From positions 24,096-88,095 of the forward strand of contig JAQXDZ010000066.1 in assembly GCA_029251085.1 (NCBI GenBank): a DNA stretch of 64,000 bases, written 5' to 3'. A program made the position numbers and the translations under genes. Shown here piece after piece: positions 53,692 through 63,533 of this stretch (position 1 is the first letter of the stretch; the number at the start of each line of letters is the position of its first letter). Origin of the DNA: Mariniblastus sp. (GTDB lineage Bacteria; Planctomycetota; Planctomycetia; Pirellulales; Pirellulaceae). The notes below the pieces were generated by a model that saw only the letters and a program-made list of their open reading frames with translations, was not told where the DNA came from and did not search any database.

Positions 53692-55590
53692 ATGCTCGAA
53701 TCTGCAAACGAAAAAATTTACGACCTCCGCACAACCGCGCAAGGCCCTCGCGGCCAACTTCCCTTCGCAGGCGAACAATTAAAAACCTCAGCCAGTGGTG
53801 ACATCTTTGGATGGACTCAAAACGCCGGAATGGGATGGGATCCGCAAAGCATGCGACGGCCAAATTTCCTGGTCCTTTCAACGCAGGGCGGGATTCGTCG
53901 GCAGGATGGTTCTCCGATTGCTCTTGGATACCATACTGGCCACTGGGAGGTCGGGCTGTTGATGGAAAAAGCGGCAATGGCCATCGCAGCGTCTGGTGGA
54001 ATTCCATTTGCTGGCTTTTGCAGCGATCCCTGTGATGGCAGAACGCAAGGCACGCTCGGCATGTTTGACTCACTCGCCTATCGCAATGACGCAGCAATTA
54101 TTTTCCGCCGACTCACGCGCTCGCTACCAACCGCGAAAGGTGTCATAGGGGTTGCCACATGCGACAAAGGCCTCCCCGCAATGATGATGGCAATTGCTGG
54201 ACTCGGGCACCTTCCCTCGGTTCTCGTTCCCGGAGGCGTAACGCTGCTGACCCAAAACGGGGAAGACTTAGGAAAAATACAATCGATTGGACCGCGCTAC
54301 GCGCACGGTGAAATTAGTCTCAAGGAAGCGGCAGAACTGGGCTGCAAGGCCTGCGGCACTCCCGGAGGGGGATGTCAGTTTCTTGGGACCGCAGCAACGG
54401 CTCAAGTGGTTGGCGAGGCACTCGGCCTTTCATTACCACACTCTGCCTTGAGTCCATCGGGTTCGGAAATTTGGCTCGACCTGGCCTACCGGAGCGGTGC
54501 CACCCTCGCTCAACTTCATCAATCCAAAATAAACACCAATGATATTTTGACCGATGAATCCATTAAAAATGCCATGGTTACCCACGCGGCATTTGGAGGC
54601 TCTACCAATCTAGTTCTGCATATTCCTGCTATCGCGCACGCCGCCAATCTCAAAAGACCCGATGTGTCTGACTGGCAGCGCATTAACGCAATGGTTCCTC
54701 GACTGGTGGATTCACTTCCCAACGGCCCCGTGGGATACGCCACCGTTCAGGTATTCCTCGCGGGAGGAGTCCCCGAGGTAATGCTCCGCCTTCGCGATCT
54801 TGGACTCCTAAATTTAGAGGTGTTGACCGTTTCAGGAAAAACACTCGGCGACAATCTTGATTGGTGGGAACGCTCAGAGCGAAGGCAACGTCTCCAGGAA
54901 AAACTAGTTGAACTCGATGCGATTGACCCGAACAACGTTATTCGAAAACCAGATCAAGGATTCTCCAGCACGGTTACGTTTCCGATGGGCAACCTCGCGA
55001 CGGAGGGTTCGATCGTCAAGAGCACCGCTATCGATCCCGAGGTCATCGATGACGATGGAGTTTATCGCCACAGCGGACCTGCCCGCGTTTTTTGTAGCGA
55101 AGCCGATGCGATCGCCGCAGTGAAATCTCTCGGAGACGATCGGATCCAAGAAGGAGACGTCATGGTCCTGATTGGAATTGGAGCTTTGGGAGCGGGAATG
55201 CCGGAAACCGCTCAAATTACATTTGCACTCAAATATTTACCCTATGGCAAACATGTCGCGTTGCTGACCGACGGACGGTTTTCGGGGGTCTCAACCGGCC
55301 CCTGCATCGGCCACATTAGCCCGGAAGCGCTCGCGGGAGGGAGGATCGGTAAAATCCAGGAGGGCGATCCAATCACGATCGAAATCGACACCATTAATCT
55401 TTCAGGCTCGCTCGAGTTTGACGGAGAAATCAGCGAACTGGACGCCAGAGAACTTAATCCGGAATTAAAACAGCACGCCCATCTTCCCGACGACACAAGA
55501 TTATGGGCGGCACTTCAACATGTCAGCGGCGGCACTTGGGGAGGCTGTGTCTACGATGTCGAAGCAATCACCAAAAAACTAATGAACTGA
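53692..55590 (+). CDS. IlvD/Edd-family sugar-acid dehydratase, YjhG/YagF (D-xylonate dehydratase) subgroup
   Basis: 632 residues. The segment '[56 protein letters not shown]' is nearly identical in pattern to YjhG/YagF. Iron-sulfur ligands appear in '[12 protein letters not shown]', 'ATCDKGLPA' and '[10 protein letters not shown]'. The catalytic Ser is in '[15 protein letters not shown]'. E. coli YjhG and YagF dehydrate D-xylonate to 2-keto-3-deoxy-xylonate. This fits the FAH-fold enzyme encoded 140 bp upstream and the GntP permease. The stereochemistry of the natural substrate (xylonate, arabinonate) is not decided by the sequence. Confidence 0.93.
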   Translation: MLESANEKIYDLRTTAQGPRGQLPFAGEQLKTSASGDIFGWTQNAGMGWDPQSMRRPNFLVLSTQGGIRRQDGSPIALGYHTGHWEVGLLMEKAAMAIAASGGIPFAGFCSDPCDGRTQGTLGMFDSLAYRNDAAIIFRRLTRSLPTAKGVIGVATCDKGLPAMMMAIAGLGHLPSVLVPGGVTLLTQNGEDLGKIQSIGPRYAHGEISLKEAAELGCKACGTPGGGCQFLGTAATAQVVGEALGLSLPHSALSPSGSEIWLDLAYRSGATLAQLHQSKINTNDILTDESIKNAMVTHAAFGGSTNLVLHIPAIAHAANLKRPDVSDWQRINAMVPRLVDSLPNGPVGYATVQVFLAGGVPEVMLRLRDLGLLNLEVLTVSGKTLGDNLDWWERSERRQRLQEKLVELDAIDPNNVIRKPDQGFSSTVTFPMGNLATEGSIVKSTAIDPEVIDDDGVYRHSGPARVFCSEADAIAAVKSLGDDRIQEGDVMVLIGIGALGAGMPETAQITFALKYLPYGKHVALLTDGRFSGVSTGPCIGHISPEALAGGRIGKIQEGDPITIEIDTINLSGSLEFDGEISELDARELNPELKQHAHLPDDTRLWAALQHVSGGTWGGCVYDVEAITKKLMN

Positions 55591-55657
55591 TCTGTGCCTT
55601 ACCAGAACCTGCAAGCTCAATCCGCCTTTCTCAAGTGCAAGCCGATTACCGGTTAGT

Positions 55658-55897
55658 CTAAGGAGGGTCGTGGCCTCCGCGGTGAAACGGGTGGCATCGG
55701 CAAATCCGCATCGCTCCCTTCCATGCCCCGCGAACAGCACCGTACTTGCGGACCGACTGAATGAAATAATTGCTACACGTCGGGGTAAATCGACAGTTTT
55801 TGCCAAGCAGTGGGCTGAGACCAACTTGATACATTCGCACGCAAAAAATCATTCCGTCAGCAGGAAGCTGCAATAATTTTCGGATTGAATTTTTCAT
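55658..55897 (-). CDS. yidD: Membrane protein insertion efficiency factor YidD
   Basis: 79 residues, the normal size. 'YQVGLSPLLGKNCRFTPTCSNYFIQSVRKYGAVRGAWKGAMRICRCHPFHRGGHDPP' is the YidD family core with its conserved cysteines (CRF.PTCS and RCHP). The protein is a small peripheral membrane factor that helps YidC insert membrane proteins. It is 156 bp downstream of rnpA on the same strand, the usual order rnpA-yidD, but yidC does not follow in this window. Confidence 0.95.
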   Translation of the reverse strand: MKNSIRKLLQLPADGMIFCVRMYQVGLSPLLGKNCRFTPTCSNYFIQSVRKYGAVRGAWKGAMRICRCHPFHRGGHDPP

Positions 55898-56053
55898 CTA
55901 CCTCAACTCCGACTCAGCCATTTCAAACGAACAAAGAGAATGGACTACCGATTACCTCTCCCCACCAGAGGGATAGATTTATTCGCGAACGATTTCCTCT
56001 ACCTTAATTTAACGAACAGGTGTCCGCACAATCAACTACCGTGGGCAGGCGTC

Positions 56054-56410
56054 CTAAACGCGGCTTAAGCTTTTTTCAATCCTCTGAAGGAGTCGTGGAA
56101 TAGACCGTTCAATCGCAGCATAATCACAAGCCGCACCTCGCTTGGGTCGCACCACGAAATCTATCCCAGCTGGAAGGTTAGTCCGATGTTGTCGGAACGC
56201 CTCTCGTATTCGCCGCTTCCAACGATTGCGAACGACGGCATTCCCCACTTTACGACTGACCGAAAGACCTAACCGAGATGCTGATAAACCATTTCGCACA
56301 CCTTTAATGACGAGCACATTGTCAGCGGCAAAAACATTATCACCGTAGACCCGGTCAAACTCCGCTTGACGACGCAGGCGAACGGATTTCGGAAATCGAT
56401 TATCAGTCAC
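56054..56410 (-). CDS. rnpA: Ribonuclease P protein component
   Basis: 118 residues from the GTG at 56410, where AGGGGA lies about six bases ahead; the ORF track uses a TTG seven codons upstream. 'VRLRRQAEFDRVYGDN' and 'SRLGLSVSRKVGNAVVRNRWKRRIREAFRQHR' are the RnpA signature, including the RNR motif that contacts the RNase P RNA. It helps mature tRNA 5' ends. rpmH, which usually precedes rnpA, is not seen upstream. Confidence 0.95.
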   Translation of the reverse strand: MTDNRFPKSVRLRRQAEFDRVYGDNVFAADNVLVIKGVRNGLSASRLGLSVSRKVGNAVVRNRWKRRIREAFRQHRTNLPAGIDFVVRPKRGAACDYAAIERSIPRLLQRIEKSLSRV

Positions 56411-56589
56411 TTCGATCCCCTTCCGTCTCAAAGTTAAGTTTTAGTGATTCGCAAGAAAGTTAAATGCGACCGCCCACGCCCAAGATCACGACCAGTCACT
56501 CGAGTTTTTCCTAGTACTTTACCAGCGACTTCTGCAAACAACTGACGGCCAAGCCTGCCGGACAATTCAAACGAAGGAAACTTCGCCTG

Positions 56590-57558
56590 CTACCAAGTCA
56601 GTCCAGAACGGTCAGCACACTCCTCCCAAGCTTCACTTAGTTCGGATACTTTCTCAATGTCCGACGCTGAAATTTCCTTGGGAATAGCAATCTGTAACAT
56701 TGCGATTAAATCTCCCGACTTACTTGGTGCCTTAACGCCCATCCCTTTTAACCGCAGTGATTTCCCGCTTGAGGTTCCCGCTGGAACTTTGACCGCAACG
56801 GTTCCATGAGGTGTCGGCAAATCAATGGTCGCCCCCCACGCTGCCTCACGTAAAGTGATAGGAATCGTGATTTGTAAATTCAGTCCCTTTCGGGCATAGT
56901 TTGGATGCGGTGCGATTTTCACGGTAATCAACAAATCACCGGCGGGTCCGCCAGCTGACTGCCCCTGACCTCGTAAGCGAATTTTCTTTCCGGACTCGAT
57001 TCCCGCCGGAATTTTTACATCAATTTTGTCGACTTTGGTTTTGCTTCTTTGCAGGCTAACTTGGTGTTGTCCCCCAACGACCGATGTCGCAAACGGGATC
57101 GTGATTTCTTTTTCAATATCACTCCCTCGTCTCGGCGGAGCTTGCTGTCGCCCCCCCATCGGGCCTCCACCTCCACCTCCACCCATCTGCCTCAGAATGT
57201 CCTCAAATCCACCGCCGCCTCCGCCACCGCCACCAAACATTTGGCTCAAATCGATCCCGCCGGCACCTCCACCAAAAGGGTTGCCGCCCGCACCGCCACC
57301 AAACGGATTTCCTCCACCCGCTTGGCCAAAACTCGGCCCCATGTCGTACATCTGGCGCTTCTTTTCATCGCTCAGGACATCGTACGCTTGCTGGACTTTC
57401 TGAAATTGCTGCTTCGCCTTCTCACGATCCTTTTCTTCCTTGTCTGCGTGGAGATCCGGATGATACTTTCGAGCTAACTTGCGATAAGCCTTTTGAATCT
57501 CGTCAGCACTGGCATCTTTGGAAACGCCAAGTATTTTGTAATAGTCTTCATCCGCCAT
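56590..57558 (-). CDS. DnaJ-type co-chaperone lacking the zinc-finger domain (CbpA-like)
   Basis: 322 residues from the ATG at 57558 ('[17 protein letters not shown]'), since the earlier start adds 14 unconserved residues. The J domain (1-75) has HPD in '[12 protein letters not shown]'. A Gly/Phe-rich region with poly-Gly runs (about 95-145) follows, then the two C-terminal substrate-binding domains ('[51 protein letters not shown]'). The cysteine-rich zinc finger of DnaJ is absent, as in CbpA. It works with DnaK, whose gene is not here. It lies upstream of rnpA on the same strand after a 180-bp gap. Confidence 0.92.
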   Translation of the reverse strand: MADEDYYKILGVSKDASADEIQKAYRKLARKYHPDLHADKEEKDREKAKQQFQKVQQAYDVLSDEKKRQMYDMGPSFGQAGGGNPFGGGAGGNPFGGGAGGIDLSQMFGGGGGGGGGFEDILRQMGGGGGGGPMGGRQQAPPRRGSDIEKEITIPFATSVVGGQHQVSLQRSKTKVDKIDVKIPAGIESGKKIRLRGQGQSAGGPAGDLLITVKIAPHPNYARKGLNLQITIPITLREAAWGATIDLPTPHGTVAVKVPAGTSSGKSLRLKGMGVKAPSKSGDLIAMLQIAIPKEISASDIEKVSELSEAWEECADRSGLTW

Positions 57559-58002
57559 AAGGGGGGTGTCGCTTTCGTTTTGCACAAATCCAGGATTCAA
57601 ATTCTACTTTTCAACGGGGTCTCGCATTCTACGATTTTGCAGTAGCGATGATCAACCGTTAAACCCCGCTTCTCACTCCGCAACCGCCCGGATTTCTTCA
57701 GTTTACTCATTCATTCGGGCATTTCCCCCGTTTCATCAACGCTTCGGTACTTTTTCAAATGTGGAAACCGCCGCTAGTCGTCTCGCCCACAGCAAAGCAA
57801 CGAGGGTGTGTTTGGACATCATGAAACAAAATTCCAACAACGCCGTTGTTATTTTGCAACATTTTGAGGGAACGTAAATCGGTGGAATCACGTCAAAAGC
57901 TTGGTTTCCGCGGGAAAAAATGGATTCTCCCATTAATCTTTGCCTTTTGGCACTAGGGCTGCATTAGGGGTTCGCAGAGAAACTAACACCTAAGGAAACA
58001 TC
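57559..58002. other. Divergent intergenic region between dnaJ-like and sigma factor genes
   Basis: 443 bp between divergent starts. Besides the sigma-54 type element at 57947-57963 I see no ORF with coding character and no RNA gene. AAGGA lies just before the sigma factor ATG at 58003. Confidence 0.5.
57947..57963 (+). promoter_or_regulatory. Sigma-54 type -24/-12 promoter candidate
   Basis: TTGGCAC-N5-CTGCA, where the consensus is TGGCAC-N5-TTGC(A/T). The invariant GG and GC are separated by exactly 10 nt. The predicted start site is about 12 nt downstream, leaving a leader of roughly 30 nt before the sigma-factor ATG at 58003. This is one mismatch from consensus in 11 specified bases. No enhancer site was identified. 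Confidence 0.5.
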
Positions 58003-59511
58003 ATGGCCCAGGCAAAAGAACCCCAACAAGAGTTTGCTGACTCCCACGAAGATCTATTGGAAAAACCCACGCGTCGCTCTGCCCCCCGCCTCGGCGAGAA
58101 CGCGATTGACGATCCTGTCCGAATGTACCTGATGCAGATGGGACGGATTCCGCTGTTAACGAGGGACGAAGAGGTCTCAGCTGCAGTCCAAATTGATAAA
58201 GCAAGATTTGTTTTTCGCAACACGATGCTGGGAACGGACTTCATGCTCCGAGGAGCAATTGACCTCCTTCAAAAAGTTCACGACAAACGGCTTCGCCTCG
58301 ACCGCACCATCGAAGTTTCAGTCACTAACAAAGCAGAAAAGAAAAGAATTCTTTTACGCTTAGTTCCTAATTTAAAAACCTTGAAACTATTGATGGCTGA
58401 GAATCGCAAAGATTTTCACTTTGCAGTTAATCGGACCCGACCGATCACGGAACGACACCGTGCGTGGCGACGCCTGACGCGACGTCGCAACAAGTGTGTC
58501 GTTCTGGTTGAAGAGTTAAATCTTCGTTACAGTCGACTCGCACCTCTGTTCGAGCAGCTAGATGAAATTAACACTCGAATGCAAGGTCTTAAACGGCAAC
58601 TCGCGGAGGTTGAAGCGAGCGGATTCGAGGGGGCAATGAGCGTTAATGAACTTCGCGCCGAACTGCACTATCTGATGCAACAAACCTCCGAAACTCCAGC
58701 CACGCTTCAACGTCGAGTCCAGAAAACAAAAAAGCTGCATCATCAGCAAGATGCTGCAAAGCGAATTTTATCTGCCGGAAACCTTCGTCTTGTCGTCTCC
58801 ATTGCAAAAAAGTATCGCAATCGCGGGTTGAGTTTCCTCGATTTGATCCAGGAAGGAAACACTGGCTTGATGCGAGCGGTTGATAAATTCGAACACATTC
58901 GAGGCTACAAATTCTCAACCTATGCCACTTGGTGGATTCGACAGGCAATCACCCGAGCCATCGCCGATCAAAGCCGCACTATCCGCGTACCTGTGCACAT
59001 GATTGACACGATGAGTAAGGTCAGAAACGTGATGCGTGAACTCGTTCAAGAACTTGGTCGTGAACCGTCACCCGAAGAAACTGCTGAGCGGGCTAAACTA
59101 TCGCTCGATGATACACGGGTCATCATGAAAATGGCACGCACTCCACTCTCTCTTGACCAACCCGTTGGCGACCATGACGACAGTTATTTTGGTGAATTCC
59201 TCGAAGACCACCGAGACGATGACCCACTCTACGAAACCAATCAAGCCGCGTTGAAAAGTCGCATTGAAGAGGCCATGGAGCATCTCAATTATCGAGAACG
59301 CGAAATCCTCAGACTTCGGTACGGACTTGCTGACGGATACTCCTACACGCTGGAAGAAGTTGGCAAAATATTTTCCGTCACGCGTGAACGCGTGCGACAA
59401 ATCGAATCAAAAGCGGTTCGCAAACTACAACAACCTTACCGCAATCGATCACTCTCAAGTTTCCTTGACGGCTACGAACCGACATTCGATGGTCCCGTCG
59501 TCGAAAGCTAA
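58003..59511 (+). CDS. Primary-type RNA polymerase sigma-70 factor
   Basis: 502 residues. Region 1.2 is visible ('[31 protein letters not shown]'), then a long region of charged helices (about 70-250). Regions 2.1-2.4 follow: '[74 protein letters not shown]'. Next are 3.0 and region 4 with the helix-turn-helix '[30 protein letters not shown]'. The protein lacks the acidic region 1.1 of E. coli RpoD, so it is of the SigA/RpoD-like group; whether it is the housekeeping factor cannot be decided. A terminator follows 95 bp after the stop, so it is monocistronic. Its promoter candidate resembles sigma-54. Confidence 0.95.
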   Translation: MAQAKEPQQEFADSHEDLLEKPTRRSAPRLGENAIDDPVRMYLMQMGRIPLLTRDEEVSAAVQIDKARFVFRNTMLGTDFMLRGAIDLLQKVHDKRLRLDRTIEVSVTNKAEKKRILLRLVPNLKTLKLLMAENRKDFHFAVNRTRPITERHRAWRRLTRRRNKCVVLVEELNLRYSRLAPLFEQLDEINTRMQGLKRQLAEVEASGFEGAMSVNELRAELHYLMQQTSETPATLQRRVQKTKKLHHQQDAAKRILSAGNLRLVVSIAKKYRNRGLSFLDLIQEGNTGLMRAVDKFEHIRGYKFSTYATWWIRQAITRAIADQSRTIRVPVHMIDTMSKVRNVMRELVQELGREPSPEETAERAKLSLDDTRVIMKMARTPLSLDQPVGDHDDSYFGEFLEDHRDDDPLYETNQAALKSRIEEAMEHLNYREREILRLRYGLADGYSYTLEEVGKIFSVTRERVRQIESKAVRKLQQPYRNRSLSSFLDGYEPTFDGPVVES

Positions 59512-59605
59512 AAATTTGGGCACTGCTGGTCCTGTTTGAACCACTTCCGCGAATTTGAATTCTCAAATTCGCAAACTCCTGATGTTGTGTTTGTTTCTCT
59601 GAAAG

Positions 59606-59637
59606 ACACCCGTCGATCGTTCGGCGGGTGTTTTTTT
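59606..59637 (+). terminator. Rho-independent terminator after the sigma factor gene
   Basis: ACACCCGTCGA pairs with TCGGCGGGTGT (one T-G wobble) around a TCGT loop, followed by seven T. This is an 11-bp stem and a strong classical terminator on the plus strand. Confidence 0.93.
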
Positions 59638-59775
59638 ATTACCACAGAATTTCCCAAGTGGCTTTGAATTCTGGTCTCGCAACAACTAAGTGGCTTTCCC
59701 CCCAAGATAAAATTAGGTTCCGTCCGCTCTCACTGCTAAACTACGACCGCAAATAGTTCGATTGAAAGATTAATT

Positions 59776-61068
59776 GTGTGGGCTCGTAAGCGAATTGACA
59801 TTGGCTTCAGGGATTTAATGTTCGCGCTTTGGCGTTGCCTACACCTTCCTTCAAAACAAATATCAGTTTCGCCTTCAGCGTCGATGCCTGCGTCTCAGAA
59901 ATGCATTATGTGTCTTTCTGTGCGGAGTGGATTCGACCTTCTTCTCTCAGAACAGGATTGGCCAGAGACCTCTGAGATAATTTTCACAGGGTTAACGATT
60001 CTCGACATGCCCCGAATTGCCCGGCAACATGGGTTTCGGCCCGTCGGAGTTGATCTCGATATCTCCAAACTCGAACCAGCCATTGATGAGATTCAACGTC
60101 TCGTGACGCCTCGAACCAAAGCGATCGTTGTTGCACATTTAATGGGCGGCAGACTGCCAACCAGCGAAATTTCCAAGCTTGCGAAGCAACATGACCTATT
60201 TCTCATTGAGGATTTTGCCCAATCTTACAGAGGGCAGATCTTTCTCTCGGGTGACGTTGCCATGTTTAGTTTTGGCACCATCAAAACTAACACCGCACTC
60301 GGAGGTGCGGTCATGGTCATCTCAGATTCCAAATTACGCGAAAGGGTCGTCAACCGACACGATCGATGGCCCCGACAATCACGTCTCCATTATGCGAAAC
60401 GGATTCTGAAATATAATCTGATCAAGTTTATCTCGACACGACCCTTGGCAGGCAGCATTCGTCGAACATGCCGGTTTTTACCGCGCCAACACGATTCCCT
60501 CGCCGCCGGAATGGCAAAGAGTTTTTCTGGTGGTGATTTTTTTAAAAAGATCCGCCATCGCCCCTCTGCTCCACTCTCTCATACGCTCGCTCAGCGGATT
60601 GCAAATTTCCAACCTCAATCGATCGATTGCCGAATCCGACGGGGACAACTACTGTCAGATACCATCAAAAATGGAAATCCGGAAATCAAGATTCTCGGAG
60701 AGGATATCGAGCAAGCCACCTATTGGATATTTGGAATTCTCGTTCAAAATCCCCGCAAATTAATTGAGATACTCTGGCAACACGGTTTCGACGCAACCAG
60801 CCAATCAAGCCTGCAAGCCATTCCATTCCGAAGCGATGAAAGGCTGCACCCCACCGCAGTTCAAGCTAACCCTGTGCTGCCCAGTGAACTGGCTCAGGAA
60901 ACGCCAAGTGGATTGCCCAATATCGATTTCATCCTGTCACACCTAGTCTTTTTACCGGTAGACCTCCCCATGCCCGAATCCGAACTCATAAGAATGGGCG
61001 AACTAGTTGCTCGCCACGCAATCCCAACCACGAATTTCGATGCCTCACGAACCAAGTTCAGAAGTTGA
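59776..61068 (+). CDS. DegT/DnrJ/EryC1 family PLP-dependent aminotransferase-like protein
   Basis: 430 residues from a GTG. 'RSGFDLLLSEQDWPETSEIIFTGLTILDMPRIARQHGFRPVGVDLDISKLEPAIDEIQRLVTPRTKAIVVAHLMG' is the large-domain core. 'LIEDFAQSYRG' carries the Asp that binds the PLP nitrogen. 'VAMFSFGTIKTNTALGGAVMV' has the Lys expected to form the Schiff base. The C-terminal small domain is less regular than usual and contains an Arg/Ser-rich part. Such enzymes aminate keto-sugars for surface glycans or antibiotics. No sugar-nucleotide genes are adjacent, so the substrate is unknown. Confidence 0.82.
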   Translation: MWARKRIDIGFRDLMFALWRCLHLPSKQISVSPSASMPASQKCIMCLSVRSGFDLLLSEQDWPETSEIIFTGLTILDMPRIARQHGFRPVGVDLDISKLEPAIDEIQRLVTPRTKAIVVAHLMGGRLPTSEISKLAKQHDLFLIEDFAQSYRGQIFLSGDVAMFSFGTIKTNTALGGAVMVISDSKLRERVVNRHDRWPRQSRLHYAKRILKYNLIKFISTRPLAGSIRRTCRFLPRQHDSLAAGMAKSFSGGDFFKKIRHRPSAPLSHTLAQRIANFQPQSIDCRIRRGQLLSDTIKNGNPEIKILGEDIEQATYWIFGILVQNPRKLIEILWQHGFDATSQSSLQAIPFRSDERLHPTAVQANPVLPSELAQETPSGLPNIDFILSHLVFLPVDLPMPESELIRMGELVARHAIPTTNFDASRTKFRS

Positions 61069-61121
61069 GAACTCGACGCTGAAACAATACCAATCAGCGC
61101 AGACAATGCGATCGCCTAAAA

Positions 61122-61137
61122 GATGCGCGAACGCATC
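61122..61137. other. Perfect 6-bp hairpin between aminotransferase and metallopeptidase genes
   Basis: GATGCG-CGAA-CGCATC on the plus strand; on the minus strand the loop reads TTCG and is followed by TTTTAGG. Flanking genes both read plus, where only a weak ATTTTC follows. It may end the aminotransferase transcript or act as an RNA stability element; neither is shown. Confidence 0.3.
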
Positions 61138-61246
61138 AAAAACATTTTCACCCATTTTAATAATTGAGTATTTTGAATTTCCAAGTTAGGCTTATCACTT
61201 CAACTCATGGGCGACTACTTTTCGCCTGGCTTGGACTCAGAGCAGC

Positions 61247-62311
61247 ATGTCGAAATCGTCAGTAAAATCAGTGCCCCGCAGAAAAAACAATCCCGTTACT
61301 CAAGCTGACTGGGTCAGCATGAAAGACGAGCAATTGTTGGATATGCGCATGTGTGATTTGCAACTTTCGATTGAAGATTCATTTCTTGCAGACATGCGTA
61401 ATCAGCTTTACGCTGAACTTGCTGCCAGAAACCTGCGACTCAAACCACATTGTTGGCTGAGCGATGACTGGTTCTCACCGGATGGAATTCCTGGGATTGC
61501 CATTCCGTTTTACTTAGCACACCCAAGACTGATTCGACTCGAGCGGCGAAAAATGCTGGAAGTCGAAGGAGGCACAAAAACATGGTGCATGCGAATCCTT
61601 CGTCATGAAACAGGCCATGCATTCGATACTGCTTATCGACTTCATCGAAAAAAGAAATACAAACAAGTCTTTGGCAATTACTTTTCGCCGTATCCCGAAT
61701 CCTACAAACCTAAACCACGCAGTAAGAACTTCGTATTGCACCTTGAACCGTGGTATGCGCAAAGCCATCCTTCGGAAGATTTCGCGGAGACCTTTGCCGT
61801 CTGGCTTAAACGAGGGGCAGGGTGGAAACGAAAATACAAAGGCTGGCAAGCCTTGAAAAAGGTTGAGCTTGTCGATGCGATGATGGATCAAATTTCAGGG
61901 ACCGCAGCGAAGGTAAAATCTCGCGCAAAAATCGAACCCATTCATCGAATTAAAAAAACTTTACGACAACACTATGCTGAAAGGCATGCTGCCTACGCGG
62001 TCGGCGAACCAAGCGTTTTCGACGAAGATCTAAAAAAACTGTTTCCCCAAACCCCCAAAACTCACCCAACTCAATCTGCTGCTGCATTTCTCAGAAAAAA
62101 TCGGCAAGATTTATGTACCACCGTCGCGCAATGGACCGGTGAATACCGATACAATACGAACCAAGTCCTGAGGGAAATGATTGATCGCTGCCGGACTTTG
62201 AATTTGCGTGTCTCAGAAAACCACGGATCGCAACTGCGACAAAATCTGATGATCGTGCTCACCGTCCATACGATGAACAACCTTCATGGAGTTCATCGCG
62301 TCGCTTTGTAG
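61247..62311 (+). CDS. Putative zinc metallopeptidase (HETGH gluzincin type)
   Basis: 354 residues, no signal peptide. HExxH occurs as 'RILRHETGHAFDTAY' (120-124). The later 'HPSEDFAETFAVWLKRG' (about 174-190) supplies a third-ligand Glu within the 'DFAETFA' segment typical of gluzincin-like bacterial putative zinc-binding metallopeptidases. The N-terminal 100 residues ('LDMRMCDLQLSIEDSF...LRLKPHCWLSDDWFSPDGIPGIAIPF') look like a substrate-cleft domain. The C-terminal 150 residues are basic and helical. The gene ends 140 bp before an ATP-grasp gene on the same strand. Its substrate is unknown; the absence of a leader points to a cytoplasmic peptidase. Confidence 0.8.
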   Translation: MSKSSVKSVPRRKNNPVTQADWVSMKDEQLLDMRMCDLQLSIEDSFLADMRNQLYAELAARNLRLKPHCWLSDDWFSPDGIPGIAIPFYLAHPRLIRLERRKMLEVEGGTKTWCMRILRHETGHAFDTAYRLHRKKKYKQVFGNYFSPYPESYKPKPRSKNFVLHLEPWYAQSHPSEDFAETFAVWLKRGAGWKRKYKGWQALKKVELVDAMMDQISGTAAKVKSRAKIEPIHRIKKTLRQHYAERHAAYAVGEPSVFDEDLKKLFPQTPKTHPTQSAAAFLRKNRQDLCTTVAQWTGEYRYNTNQVLREMIDRCRTLNLRVSENHGSQLRQNLMIVLTVHTMNNLHGVHRVAL

Positions 62312-62451
62312 TCTTTTTGGACGCGACCTTTCGCTCCCCGGGGATGGTGATTTTCGGAATCTGTCGCTGCCTCCAACGGCAAGTCCCTCAATTTGCAACG
62401 CTGAAGCGAGACGGTGCCAAACGATTAACTAAAATTTTTCTGTATGGATTT

Positions 62452-63480
62452 ATGAAAAAATTAAGAGTGCTTGTGCTGATGCACGAGGCACTGATTCCTC
62501 CAGATAACCTCCTTGGTTATTCACCAGAGGAAATTCTTGAATGGAAAACTGAATTTGACGTCGTAACAACGCTACGGGAAATGGGACACGAAGTCCTTCC
62601 TCTGGGCGTCTATGACGATCTTGGGGATCTTCGTCGAGCAACCGAGGACTTTCGCCCACACATCTGGTTCAATCTATTAGAGGAATTTCACGGCGTCTGC
62701 GTCTACGACCACCACGTTGTTAGTTATCTCGAGCTAATGAAACAGCAATACACGGGCTGTAATCCGCGCGGCCTCCTGTTAGCCCACGACAAACCGCTCG
62801 CCAAAAAAATTCTCTCGTTTCATCAAATTCGCTCTCCGGGTTTCTTCGTTGTGCCTCGCGGAAAAAAAACAAAACTCCCGCAAGCACTCGACTATCCACT
62901 CTTGGTAAAATCCGCCTCGGAAGACGCCTCCAATGGAATCTCGGATGCCTCGATTGTCTACGACCTCGACCATCTCATCGACCGCGTCAATTACATTCAC
63001 TCATCCACAAACACCGATGCTCTCGTCGAGACCTTTATTGAAGGGCGGGAGCTATACGTCGGCATCATCGGCAACCGACAACTCAAGGTCTATCCAACCT
63101 GGGAGATGATTTTTGAAAACGCAAAACCGGGAGATCCCCGAATCGCGACATCACGTGTGAAATGGGACGTCAAGCATCAGGACAAACTGGGTATTAAGAC
63201 CGAGCGTGCCCAGGGTATTCCACGCGGCGTCGAAAATCGAATCAAAGATGTTTGTGTACGCGCCTACAAAGCACTCAGCTTAAGTGGCTATGCAAGAATC
63301 GATTTAAGATTACGAGACGATGGTGAGATCTTCGTAATCGAGGCCAACCCAAATCCCAACCTTTCCTTTGGAGAGGATTTCGCCGAATCAGCCGAGAGCA
63401 TTGGAATTAGCTATGACCAGCTTCTGAAAAAGATCATTTCACTTGGCCTTGGTTATCAAGCCGAATGGCGACTGGTGTAG
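62452..63480 (+). CDS. ATP-grasp ligase of the D-Ala-D-Ala ligase-like superfamily
   Basis: 342 residues from the ATG at 62452 ('MKKLRVLVLMHEALIPP'); the ORF track begins 45 codons earlier at a TTG with unrelated sequence. The ATP-grasp fold is seen in 'LVKSASEDASNGISDASIV', 'VETFIEGRELYVGIIGN' and the metal-binding end 'GYARIDLRLRDDGEIFVIEANPNPNLS', with the Glu/Asn ligands. The N-terminal part ('YDDLGDLRRATEDFRPHIWFNLLEEFHGV') resembles Ddl-type substrate domains. These enzymes join a carboxylate to an amine using ATP. It follows the HETGH peptidase gene, so a ligase/peptidase pair acting on the same peptide is an attractive but unproven idea. Confidence 0.85.
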   Translation: MKKLRVLVLMHEALIPPDNLLGYSPEEILEWKTEFDVVTTLREMGHEVLPLGVYDDLGDLRRATEDFRPHIWFNLLEEFHGVCVYDHHVVSYLELMKQQYTGCNPRGLLLAHDKPLAKKILSFHQIRSPGFFVVPRGKKTKLPQALDYPLLVKSASEDASNGISDASIVYDLDHLIDRVNYIHSSTNTDALVETFIEGRELYVGIIGNRQLKVYPTWEMIFENAKPGDPRIATSRVKWDVKHQDKLGIKTERAQGIPRGVENRIKDVCVRAYKALSLSGYARIDLRLRDDGEIFVIEANPNPNLSFGEDFAESAESIGISYDQLLKKIISLGLGYQAEWRLV

Positions 63481-63533
63481 CTAAACTCTAGAGTCAACCA
63501 CCGTCAGCGTCCCTCAACGATCTCCGTAATCAC

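Noticed and set aside
56411-56589. rpmH upstream of rnpA
   Set aside because: The reverse strand of this gap contains no Arg/Lys-rich ORF matching ribosomal protein L34.
57026-57477. Pro-rich plus-strand ORFs of 125 and 142 aa over the dnaJ-like gene
   Set aside because: Artefact of GGN glycine codons read on the other strand.
63484-63493. ACTCTAGAGT palindrome after the ATP-grasp gene as a terminator
   Set aside because: Ten-base palindrome without loop or T-tract; too short to call.
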